Below, one piece after another: positions 1 to 11,687 of a DNA stretch of 64,000 bases (the first letter of the stretch is position 1; each line of letters opens with the position of its first letter). Origin of the DNA: Lethocerus indicus (taxonomy: Eukaryota; Arthropoda; Insecta; Hemiptera; Belostomatidae). The notes below the pieces were generated by a model that saw only the letters and a list, made by a program, of their open reading frames with translations, was not told the origin of the DNA and made no database searches. A program made the position numbers and the translations under genes. Location: contig JACDQD010000006.1 of NCBI GenBank assembly GCA_019843655.1, forward strand, positions 19,238,246 to 19,302,245, written 5' to 3'.

Positions 1-3000
1 TTCTTAAACATAAAGATGTAAATTATATGATTATTATCATAATAAAGGAAGCGTTTGTTCCATTTATTCTCTCTTTTTCACCCAAAAAAAAGCTAGCGAT
101 TATAACTTTAATTATATTCAGATTACGGAATGATTTTTCTTTTGAAGTTGAGCAAAGAATCTGCTTAAGGGGGGGCTTAAGTGGACACTAATAGCTGGAA
201 AACCTCTTACAGCTCCCTCTCTCTCTCTTTTCCTTATAAGTATTTCTACAAAAGTTTCGACCACTCACCCTAAATGAGCGCTTACAGTTTTCACAGAAAT
301 TTCAGTTTTGTGAAATGACGTCTGGAGTACGTTCCGCTACTAAACGGCTTAATTCTCTTGCATCAGAAAATCAGTAAAACGAAAATTCGGAAGAAAAAAT
401 GGAGAGTGATTTTTAAATATAATCAGTCCTCCCTACATAAAAATTTCTGTATGACTGCATGTATGTAAAGTTAGCACATTTATTTAAAATAGCCTATTCA
501 AAAATTTTCAGGTCATTGAGAAAAAGCAGTATTTTTAATAGCGATTACCTTATATCTTATCACCTATTATTATTCCTAGAGATCACCATCGACAGGTTCA
601 CGTTCATAGCATAAGTATTCACCACGATTTTTATACAGGAAAACGGTCAGAAATTAAACCGCCAGGAATTATAATTCTACCAGTGAAATATGAATTTTAA
701 TTGTAAACAATAACTTCAAATTGCAGAGAATCTCCTTTGTCTTCTAATTTACACGTATGTCGATGAATTTCCGTACCAAAAATGTTGAAATAACTTGTTG
801 GCGTTTTAATTAAAACTAGCCCGGCACACTGAACATAAAATTCGAATGCCATTTCCAGTACAAAATCGGGGAATCGGGAATGTGCGAGAAATCCACCGTG
901 TGTTTATATTGAAAATTAATTCAGTATCTTGTTAGATGTATAGAATTATAGTCTATATAGATTACTCTTTCGACTTTAAAAGATTGATAGAAAATATAAG
1001 GTGCTCATCATGACGGACAGGTTGATTAAGTCGAATCAATAACTGGTTCGAATGACCAAGCATAAATTCATTACAGTAGAATCTTTTCGCAGAATCTATT
1101 TCCCCTTGAGAATTGTATGTTTCCTTCCTTTTTCCGACTGGGCTCGGACTATCGCTTTGGGAGCGGGGAGGGAGGGATCTCTGGGGGTGAGTGAAATATT
1201 TATGAGTCGAATTGGTAGGGTCGGTATTGGCGGTTGGGATGGGGAGGGGGCGGATTTTGCGAACAAACTACCCCAACAAACTTTTGAGACCCGCGTTTTT
1301 CACAAAGCCAAACCCCGAAATTGTAAATTATAAATTGTGTATCAGTATACAGAAGTTCGAATAGGGGACCCACAGCCTGGAGGCTGTTTCAATCCACTGA
1401 TGATAATTCAATTGATGATTTCCAGTTATAGCCGAGGAGAGGCCCCGTCGGGAAGCTAGTCTGTCGCTTCTGTAAGAAAACCAAGCAATCTGGGATACGA
1501 GGATTGAAACTCAGAATGGGAACAAGAAGTTTTAAAGGAATGCTCATTCTAGAGATTGAAAACGAATCGCTGTTAAGTGATCAAAATTATGTAGACCCCT
1601 CTGAAGAGCTTTTACTGGCTAAGCACACTACATTTTTACATTCTTTTTCCTGCACGTTTACTATTTATATAAAGCTATTTCTCAGAACTTGTATTCGAAA
1701 TAATGATTTGTTTCCATCGAGTGACCAATGGCGATCATAGTAAATGTTATTTAATTTCACGAAATGGAGAAACCAATCTAGGATGGCGGTGTGTCTATGT
1801 TTCATTCGAATTCGTGTCTGAATACATTTCTTCGTTCCTGTACTCGGTCAAATGACATTTTGTTTGGCCTACCGCCAGTGACAGTCGGCGATATTACAAT
1901 ATTGTATTACAATGGTATTGTTGTTGTGTCGTAGGTCGTGACATAATTTCGGATGGCGGCGGGATGAACAATATAGACAAAGGGGAAGGGGAGGAGGCCA
2001 TCTATCACTCAAACTTGAGGCCACAATGTGTTAATGCGAGCGCCGAGATCAATCAGTCATCCCCGGAGGGGCGGGGGCTGTGTATGGGGGCAAGTGCAAC
2101 TTACCCGCAAGGAGTAGACAACACAGCGCCCAGTACTTTGGCACCTGCCCCCCTCTCAGACTGCAAAGTGTTTGCCATTACATGTGCTTTTATAATGACT
2201 CTCATTAGGCCGCCGTCACTCTCCACCCGGGGTTAATTTATTCGCATCGCGTCGGTGTGGAAAATATAATTTAATTTATTAATTCAGTTTTGAAAAACGT
2301 TTCCCTACGCAATTATCGATCATTGGATGTGATAAAATAACGTTGACAATACTTAGCTATATCTCAAAGCCGAACAATATTACATCAGGAAACCATCACA
2401 GATTGAGTATAGAAGACTTACCTAAATAATTGTACGTCACGAATATTGACGATTATTTGTTATATACATTACAGTCATATAAATTATTTTGTATTAGTTT
2501 CTGGTGTTTACGTAATTTTAGTAAATATCCCTCTAGTATGTGCAATATAATCTTATTACGGGCCAAAATATTTTGTAAACCTATTCTAATGAGTTTGTCG
2601 AGAAGACGAAACTGAACTCGAGTCAAAACAAGCTGTCAACCGAAAATATCAGAGTTAAAATATTATCTCTGTCATAATATCTCCAACTTTCCCTGTCCCC
2701 ATCGAAACTACTTTAAAATTTAAAAATATCTTTGTCATAGGTAGAGGAGCACCGTCCGTGAAGTTTTATTAATGTTGTGTAGCCATGTCGCGTGATCTAA
2801 AGTACAATTATTTATCACCTGTTGAATTTACCGTCTCGCCCTAACTTTAAACGGTTACGTTAATTTTTAAACAGGTTATCCATTACCTGTAGTCGATAAA
2901 ATACGAGTTTAGAGTGCAGTACTAATTAATAGAGCAGTAAAACAGGGTTAACACGGACCTAAACGAGATAAAACATCACATAACGAAGTGTTCTCTAACA

Positions 3001-3846
3001 AATTAAAATTTTAACAGACCCTTATTTACAGTAATATTGCGTGCAATAAGGCAACAAGAAAGTCGTGTATTAAGCTACAATTTAATTTACTGCGCACACA
3101 TTTAAGTTAGCGTAGGCGAAGTAGGCGATTATTTCTAATTCTTCGGGGTTTAAGAATGTAATTTCCTTGGGAGAGGAAAATTCTGGTAATTTCTCTTCTG
3201 CTCCGCTAATAAAATATACTCGGATGTGTAATTTTAAACAAAATGTCTGAGACTTAGACTGAGGCTGAGGAGGAGGACTGTGGCACTGAAAGGGGGGATA
3301 TCCGCGGTAGTGAACACATTGGCTTATTGTGGGCAGAGGAGCGGAGGGGGCGGGTTTGCGGGGTGCACTCGATAATAGCGAGTGAGCGGGAGGGTGCCAG
3401 CCGATAAGTCGGGGTGGAGGGATGGCGAAGGGGTTTGATGGCTCCACATCTCAGCGTGCAGTGCGGCCCCGAGAACGGAGTCAGATAGGGAACACGAAAC
3501 CCTTCAAGTAGCCAGAGAGGCATTATTAACACGATTGCTTTGCCCGGCCCTAGGAAATTGAACCTAACGTTAATAAGCCAAATGGAAAGCCCGCTCTGAA
3601 ATCCGCACCGGCTTCACGTCCCCGTACCACAGCTACCTAGCAACATTATACAGGTCACATATACAGGGAATCCCACTAAATATGGAGATCAAAACATGAT
3701 TCTTTCCGTTTTGTAGCCAACCACAGCTCACATTTCTGAACAATTACACGCCAACATATAATAAAATATCTAATAAAAGAAGGTATCTCTCCCAAGTATG
3801 TAAAAAATATTAATACTAACTTATAAAACGTAGAAAATCGATAAAG
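1..3846. other. Noncoding stretch, nothing convincing
   Basis: AT-rich with GC-richer patches near 1130-1280, 1985-2230 and 3270-3480, and a short (CT)n at 215-228. The largest open frames (121 and 93 codons) overlap each other or sit in low-complexity sequence and match no family I know. Confidence 0.6.
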
Positions 3847-3858
3847 GATTATTTTAAC

Positions 3859-4177
3859 TGTAGGTTCGTGATGTTTCTGTCTCCTCTCGCTGGTTTGGGC
3901 CTTTGCTAGACCGGTTTCGGCTGCTCGCCATCTTCAGTAGCGGTGTTAGTCAATGTTAGCACTTTGGATGTACATGTGACAGTACATGTGAAAGTGACAG
4001 TGCAGTGAGGATACCCAAAAAACATCCAAAGTGCTAACACTGACTAACACCGCTACTGAAGATGGCGAGCAGCCGAAACCGGTCTAGCAAAAGACCAAAC
4101 CAGCGAGAGGAGACAGAAACATCACGAATCTACAGTATTCCAACCCCTCGCAGACCACAAAACAGGTATATTAAACT
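3859..4177 (+). repeat. Foldback repeat copy A, near-perfect hairpin form without core
   Basis: Two arms of 114 bp, 3858..3971 and 4022..4135, are reverse complements with about four mismatches by eye. They are separated by a 50-bp spacer of CAGTGA/TACATG-type repeats. To the right of the arm is a non-inverted tail (4136..4177) containing CAACCCCTCGCAGACC and ending ACAGGTATATTAAACT. A 12-bp direct repeat, GATTATTTTAAC, flanks the unit (3847..3858 and 4178..4189) and looks like a target-site duplication. The central core present in other copies is missing. The right arm carries an exon-like open segment. The family is not one I can name. Confidence 0.9.
4062..4165 (+). other. Exon-like open segment in right arm of copy A
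   Basis: ATG at 4062 opens MASSRNRSSKRPNQR and continues through an Arg/Pro-rich stretch to PTPRRPQNR. At 4165 it meets CAG|GTAT, which resembles a splice donor. The upstream frame is closed by a TGA shortly before. The same segment recurs in copies C (24763..24866) and E (54282..54385). The left arm carries the mirror image on the minus strand, starting at 3931 and giving 25 residues before a stop. It may be the first coding exon of a longer parental element. It may also be fortuitous. Confidence 0.4.
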
Positions 4178-4189
4178 GATTATTTTAAC

Positions 4190-5942
4190 ATTTTTTATAA
4201 TATTATATCAGGAAACGAAAAATACCTCACATAATATATATGGTTAAGAAGGAACTAATTAATTACACAATTAATGTTATGCAATTATTTAACTATAATA
4301 TTTAATTTGTTTATATTCATGGCATTTTAAAACATTTACGAATTCTTCGGTATATCCTAATTTAGACACTAAGTTGTTAAGGACTGGAAATGGGAATCGA
4401 TAACTTAATTAATCTATTCCTGCAGCCGGTAGATTTAGTTTAGCCTTGGATTTAGAGAACTGGTCCCGGTTTATGAAGGCATTAACAGCGGGCGACGGGC
4501 TGAGTGAGAAATTCCACCGCATTAATATCTAGGCGCTATCACCGAAAAGCCTATTACTAATGCAACTAGACCGATCTCTGTCGTCCAATATCTATCTAGA
4601 CTGGAAATGAATAATTTATTGTTCGTATAACTCAGTTCGTTCAATATGCAGCCGTAACGGCCCGCCTCGGTGCCACACCGCTTTCATCAAAGCCGGGCCA
4701 GACATTGGGAAAATTAAAGTTGCGGGTTTAAATTTCGGATGCATCACCGTTTAGTTATATCCTATCAAATTGAGAACATGCATTTTCGTTCAAACTACTT
4801 CTTATCAGAGATTAGAAGTATAACTTAATTATAAGTGCTGCATCATTGAAATAATTTATGGTCTCCGATAGAGAAGGAGTTGTACTATTCAGTGACGACG
4901 GCTGGAGAAATATTTCTTTTGAGATACTCTTCATCCATAATCATTTTTCAACAGTGGAATAAAAATTAATTGAAATAATAAATATAATTTGATTTCACAG
5001 TTAGGAATGAGAGAAGGATAACCTTTATGTTTGGCAGTCCCGCTTTCATCTAAGTTTCTCGACCGGCCCGTTTCCCCGTGGGACAAACAATAAAGCTTTT
5101 ATCGCGACTGAACGATAAAACGAACGCAATAAATGTCGAGGAGCTCCAACCTAATCTAATGTCGGAAGTGAGAATAACTACCATCCCCTCCCACCGACAG
5201 TACAGTCAATAAACGAATTAACCGTAGGCAATAAATAGTTTTCGGTTAAGCGAGCATTTCTTATCTTGGACTCGTTATGGTTCACTGGTTTAACGAATAT
5301 TGGAGATTTGAAAGGAGTCCTCCAGGGATGCTTGATCATCACGGCTAATATTTTTCCGCGACGATTTTACATATAAGAACGGGTATCATTCAAAATTTAT
5401 TTATTTTGAACCTGAAAAATGTTCATTTAATATTAACACTAAAACATTTCCTCTATAATTCACTGTAGGAGTCCTAAAGTTTATTGATCTATGAAAAATT
5501 CCTATTAATAAATCCTGTAACAGCCCTTTGAAATAAATGTATTCGATTTCAAAATGTTAGAATTTGAAAATTAGTATATAAATTAACTCTTAAATGTCAA
5601 ACTAAAAATTTAAAGTGAATTCAATCTGTTGAAAATTTCGGTTCTAAAGAAAAATATTTATTAAAATATTTTAATCATTTTAATAAACAGAAAAGAAAGA
5701 TTTAATTTGATATAGTTGGAATCAATATTCTCTTGAATAGAATAATTCGATGTGATTAGGACGGTTCCCCATTATCGGTATTGAACATGAATGTATGTAT
5801 AATAGTTAATAGATAACATAGACAAGCTTTTATCAACGTAAATATATTTATTAAATTAAAAAAATGATAAAATAAGAGAATTGGAATATAAATGTTTAAA
5901 TCTTAAAAGTTAAAAAGAATTAAAAAGATTATTTTATAATAC
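4190..5942. other. Noncoding stretch, nothing convincing
   Basis: AT-rich, with GC-richer patches at about 4420-4700 and 5030-5220. No open frame of note and no repeat I can define. Confidence 0.6.
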
Positions 5943-6204
5943 CTGTACTGTAAGGTGCTATATGTAAGGCGCTATACTAAATTGTAAGACAGACCTTTGT
6001 TGCGGGCTAGTATTTGGTGCACCGTACCATTGAAACTAGTAGCGCATTAAAAGTGTATACGCGTTTTAACAGTGTTACAAGTACGCGTTTTAATAGTGTT
6101 ATAAATAACTCAAATATTAAAATATATTATGACTGACCTTATAAGACAGTAAAAGCAAAAGACCAAACCAGGGAGAAGAGACAGAAACATACGAAATCTA
6201 CGGT
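5943..6204. repeat. Foldback repeat copy B, truncated
   Basis: This copy starts inside the family at CTGTACTGTAAGG, so the left arm is gone. It then carries the core (about 5951..6148) in the orientation that runs GTAAGACAGACCTTTGTTG to GACCTT. The arm is joined by a deletion near 6154, leaving only its outer part (AAAAGACCAAACCAGGGAG to CTACGGTA). The right-hand tail is absent, so the polarity of the whole copy cannot be fixed. I see no target-site duplication. Confidence 0.85.
6058..6105. repeat. 24-bp tandem duplication inside copy B
   Basis: Two adjacent 24-bp units, 6058..6081 and 6082..6105, both begin TACGCGTTTTAA and differ at three positions. Other copies have one unit here, so the duplication is private to this copy. 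Confidence 0.8.
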
Positions 6205-9200
6205 ATAAATTTATTTTTCCAATATATGTAACTTTTTTCTTCATGATGCTAGAGTGAAGCTGGATATAATTAAGGTGTAAAAAATTAAGATAAGTGAGAA
6301 TTAAAAAAAAAATAAAATGTCATACAAAATTTAATAGAAATGAGAATACCTAAAACAGTTAATAGGAATATCATTATGCATATAATATCGGTCGGTGCAT
6401 GAATGCAAAATAACTTGCAGGAAGTTGGTGAAAGCGACACCCCTCCCATGTATGAGATGATGGGTTGAATGATGCCAAGGGATGGCTGCTTGGGTTCGTA
6501 CTACTACAGGCCTCCCTTTAGGGCCATACCCTCCCGCTCTATTATGATCTTACCAGTTACAGTAACTTGCTGATGGCTCAAATTACAACGCTGCCTTCTG
6601 TACAATAGACCAGAATCTGTCTCTCCCTCCAAAATAGTCATCACTTCTGACACCTGCCTAACGAAAATACAGTACAGGCAGCCATCGAATTAAAAGGGTC
6701 ATCATTTCACAAACGCCCGTTTTTTTTAAATAAAGTTAAAAAAATAAATGGAGCGTGTAAAAGTGTGGTACTGGGCCACGTACTGCTTTTTAAAAATAAT
6801 ACTTTGTTAAATGTAAGTGAAATAAATCAAATAATATTAATTCACAAATAAATATTACATATGTAGCACAGAACTTATTTTGGAAATACTGGAGTGATCC
6901 ACACTTGCTGATTTTTCGCCTAAAACTCGTTTCATATCGTCACTGGCGAACATTATGTAAAAGTAAATGTATTAGCAGTTACTATATTAGAATTTTAACA
7001 ATTTAAGGCTTTTAAATGATTAAATTTCCTTAAATCCAAATAAATAAGCCCCAGAGTAGAATATGCAACAGTACTAGAACCATATTATCGGGTAAAGCAG
7101 ATTTAGAAGGTTTAGAAAAATATATTTTTCTACCGAAACTCTCACTTGAAAACCCCAACATTGGAAAGGCTTAAGTTGAGTCTTGTGCTAAAGTAGAAAT
7201 TTCGAGCACGAACACCCGATAAATTCACTATTTCGCCACCGCCGGGGAATTTCCAATATATTTTTGCCAATATTAAAAACACGGGGGAAATCTCTCACGG
7301 TATTTTTTACAATGAGTATGCGGGCATGTAAAATTATGGTATGGGGCATAATTTAGATTGAACGTTGGAATTCGATAAAATCATGGAATGGTGTTTTCCA
7401 CGAAGAATCTAATATAAATCTAATATAAAAAATAATGTTTAGTCACGACAAAAATATACTACCAATATTACCACAGATGCTGGTACAGCCATCATCTGGT
7501 AACTCTGGTAAGCATTTAGTAACCCAAGTGCAAAGCGTCTGGAACGGACAGAATCCCTGCCTTTGTTTTTTAAAATTTTCCAAAAATTGTTAAAAAAGAA
7601 ATCGTCAACTCTGAATATTCTGAGACCACGAGTGGGCTGCCTCCTTAGCCCGCTTAGGGCCACTTCTTTTTTCACTCTACTCGGATAATTTAATTTAAAG
7701 GTAGATATAAATTAAAACTTTTATTCTAAGCAGATGACATTGTGTGATGTATTGTTGGCTGAATATCCAGCGGGTTTTAATTTAAGATTGCTGAACTGGA
7801 AAATTATTGTTAGCATTGAGATCTAGCAGTAGAATTTTGTGAAAGATAGCAATAATAATTGTTTGCCATTCGGTAGACCGCTTTTTAAAAATATTTTTGC
7901 GTCTCGTAAGTACTAATTGTTTCAAAGACCATTTCTTTCGTTATAAAGTGAAGTTATGGTGGGATTAAAAAAATGCCTATTAGCTGGCTATGTATAGAAT
8001 GTATGTGTGTGTCGTCCCTGGAGTGTTTGTATAGCGCAACAGGTAATATAACGTTTGATAATATTTATTACAGTTATTAACCACGAACAAAAAAATAACG
8101 GTTCGATACTCATATCATCCTGTCGAGACTGGGAGGGGGGGAAATTAAGTTTGAAAGGCAATCGCTTTAAAATTAACTGCGATCGGGATGACCTCCCGTC
8201 CAAACTAAAAACCCCTTCCCCACCACCACCGACCGTTGACGGAGGCCAAAATTTTCAATTGAAACACGATGGTGAGAGCAAAAAAGAAGGGGGCTAAATT
8301 TTAATATCCTGACCAGAGAGGTGCTTACCCTCAAAAAGATAGAAAAAAATAAAAGTAATGAAAAACTGATGCCAATTTTTTCTTTTGACCAACTCAGCGA
8401 ATTGGTCACGATAAACCGGAGGCAGCTGCCGTATCGACTATTCATTTTCCGCTTTAATAAGTTTTTCCATGAAATATTCATCATTTTACCTTTTGGCGAC
8501 TAGAAAAAAAGATCTATTATTAGTTTGTTATCGCCTGTTTCTCAAGAATAACCGGAATAAATTTTACTCTCAACATTGCCTATTTGGTAATTCAACGGAA
8601 CCCGTCGTGGATTTTTGTCATTGTCAGCAGCATCACGTCAGTGACATTGAAGTACTTAACGATGTCGGCTGCCGATGAAGCGTGGCAAAAAAATACGCTC
8701 AAAGTGGCGAATAAAATGTCACATCCGAAACCCTCAAAGGTAAAATATACGGGACCCAACGGGTGGGAAGGCGTCGAACAGGTTCAGAACAAAAAACATA
8801 ACCACCTTTCGGCCACAATGCGGAGATCGCGAAATACTGAAGCCAGTTAATAAATATTAATGAGCAATCAACAATCAGTACATCATTATACATATATTAA
8901 AATCACGAAGAGTGCTCCACGCCTTTCTCCATATGTTTTACGATGTGTGGGACACCGCTAATTTAGACACTTAGTACAAAACTACTTACTTACCTACTGT
9001 AAGCTGCTAAAACACGTGGATTTGCCCCAAGCATGGACAAGTTCGAATGGGAGAGTTATAGAACTCAAAGTGGCCTATCGAGTATTACCTATCGCTTGTT
9101 TTTCACCCACTGATATTATTCCACAGTGTTCAGAACAACATTTCTATCGCAGTTCAGAAAAACTAGAATTGTCTCCCCCTGTGTAAATTACCACCGGGAC

Positions 9201-9462
9201 CGGGGTAAAAATGTATATTAAGAAGTGGTCGTAGGATGGGCGGGCGAGGGATGGTTCGGGTATTGTAGCCGGGGGAAGGGGTTATTACAGAGAAAGTAAT
9301 ACCGGGGAGCGAGGAATAATATCCTTTATTAAGCCATTATTCGCGGGACCAGATTTATACGGCGGAGTCTAACCCGGTGGCTGTGCCGCGCGGCCTCCTC
9401 TCTTTTTAAATTATTGCCGTCGAGATTGGGAACAGTGTGTGGAATGGGGCCCGCGGGAAGCT
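6205..9462. other. Noncoding stretch, nothing convincing
   Basis: Mixed AT-rich DNA. Overlapping short frames around 7990-8890 lie on both strands with no recognisable domain. A GC-richer island begins at about 9180. Confidence 0.55.
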
Positions 9463-9494
9463 CCCCGCCCCCGCCACCGCCCCCGCCCCCGCCT
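9463..9494. repeat. CCCCCG-type low-complexity tract, G-rich on minus strand
   Basis: Runs of four or five C separated by single G, interrupted once by CCACC. The minus strand therefore carries several G-tracts with very short spacers, the arrangement expected of a G-quadruplex. The first 25 bases (9463..9487) are identical to a tract inside the kek coding region (29314..29338). Confidence 0.8.
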
Positions 9495-11623
9495 CGCACA
9501 AATAACAGGGCCGCCCCCGCCCTCTTAACCCGGCCCAACACCGCGAACCGGCCAGGATAAGACGCCCAAAACTAAAAAGATTAAAACCCGCCCTGTACAT
9601 ATATCAACGGCGTTTTAATCTAATGATCTGCGCCGCTTCCCCGTTTCCTGTACTTTTTCTGTGGTGGATGGAGCGGGGAGGGTAAAAATTTAATCTGTAA
9701 TGCCGCCGGCAAAAGGCTGTGGATAAATTCGACAGATGGGCGATATAACACTGGCTAATGTATTGAACGTGTATAATTTAATTTAAGCTGCAAAATCGTA
9801 CTATACGGTTTAAATGAAAGTAGTAGTTATATTAGTATTAGTAGTTTTCAATTTAATTTACGCCCACGCAATAGTACCAGCCCTATAAGAATCTATGTTC
9901 TTTAATATAATCTGACAATTTAGCTGCCTGCTGAAATCGGTTCAATAAAAATGCCAGAGAACTAAAATTATATCCTGATAAGCTATTATTTATTTAAATT
10001 ACAAATCTATATTTAATTCATTTACTTTTTATATTTTAAAGCAACATTCAGACAAATTTCCAGTTCTTGCTTACATATGAAAAAATGATTGTTTACGTTC
10101 ATTTTTCTATTGCTTGCCTCAACTGTTTATTGTTAGTTAACAAAAATATTATTCCTAATACTAATAAGTAATATTTTGGTTACCATGTTACGGTACAATT
10201 GATACGTATTTTATTTATTTTAGTGTTCATAAAACCTCTGGAAATAAGTAAATACGAGAAATAAAAGATGAACATATATAATTTATTTTATAAACTGAAC
10301 TTTTTTCTGTTCGACGAAACCCCTTTTGGAAAATAGTCGATATTTGATGATCAAATGTAATTGCTTAATAGCCCCACCTGCTATCTGGAATATACGTTCT
10401 CACGACAGGATCAGGAATTACTCGTTCTTCTCCCTGCAGAAAGTTTCTGATATATTGGCAGGTAGATAAAAAATAAGGTGGAGAAAGTGTAGAGAAACCG
10501 CATTTGGCGGTGCTGAGTGACATAGTCCGCTATGTGCCCGGGGGTTACTGTCACAGCCAGGTGCGCCTTATCTTGTCCCGGTTGCCACTCAAACTCCCCA
10601 GATAATGATACGTATTTCACAGATATAACGACAGAGCCCCCCTCCCCCCAAATTCACAGTTTCACGGCCGTAATTGGCCCTCGTCGCAAAAAAAACCAGT
10701 TTTTATGTATTTTAAACATTTATATATTAACAACCGTGTGTCTCCTTCCAACTACCGTGTAACACCTTTCTCCGATTTAACGCGACCTCCTGAAATAAGT
10801 TTGAAACCATTAAAAGCCTAATTTTCATAGTATTAAGCCCAACATTTTTCACTTAGATTTCCTAGAAACGTCCTGGTATGTCAAAAATGCGGGGTTTTAG
10901 TGAAATGAGGTGACGAAAAATAAATGGAACATTACGTAAAAAATTTATCCTGTCCTTTTTTAAGGTTTTGGGCATTCTTACCACAAGTTGGTGGGGGGAG
11001 GAGTAGAATAACCACATTATATATACGAATATTTTTGTTTTTCTTCAGTAAATTTCGCTTGACCCCCAAGAATTACTTTACATATTGTCGACATATGTGT
11101 AAGAGTTACTGATAAAATTCCCCTTTAATATCCTTGTCATAAGGTCAATATTCCATTTAATTAGTATTTGTTAATTTATATTGTCTACTACCGGCTGGCA
11201 AAAAGCAGTTTCAATTCACAGTGAATGGTAAGTTATCAATGTTAGTCATAATTTTTGTATTCACCCAGCAATTCCTTCCAGTAATTACACCTATCAGAAA
11301 AAACTATTAAGTATTGTTACGATGAAATAATGAAAGGAAATCAGATTGCATTGCTAAAATTCCATCGTAAGAGGTCTGATCGATTTTGATCAGGTGTGGG
11401 GATGGGGGTCCTAGGCAATTTCCCGACTATAAAATTCTCCTCAAATTTATCACCGTTTTCTTCTGGGTCTATTATTAGAGGTCGGTGTAACGCCCCAGTC
11501 CGCGGAAACTCCGCACAGCTTAGTGGATCATAACCGCGGCGTCGGCCCATAAATCACTGTAGTGGCGGGGGAGGGTGGAGGCACCTCAGCTGTGTGAGTT
11601 AGTCGAGTCCCGCATACCCACCA
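9495..11623. other. Noncoding stretch, nothing convincing
   Basis: The GC-richer island fades by 9720, then AT-rich sequence follows. Nothing else identifiable. Confidence 0.6.
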
Positions 11624-11687
11624 CTGTGTGTGTGTGTGTGTGTGTGCGTGTATGTTGGTGTGTTTGCGTGTGTGTGTGTGTGTGTAT
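11624..11687. repeat. (TG)n microsatellite, interrupted
   Basis: TG dinucleotides with several variant units (GCGTGTATGTTGG and a TTTGCG break). The interruptions suggest an older, less mutable tract. Confidence 0.9.
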
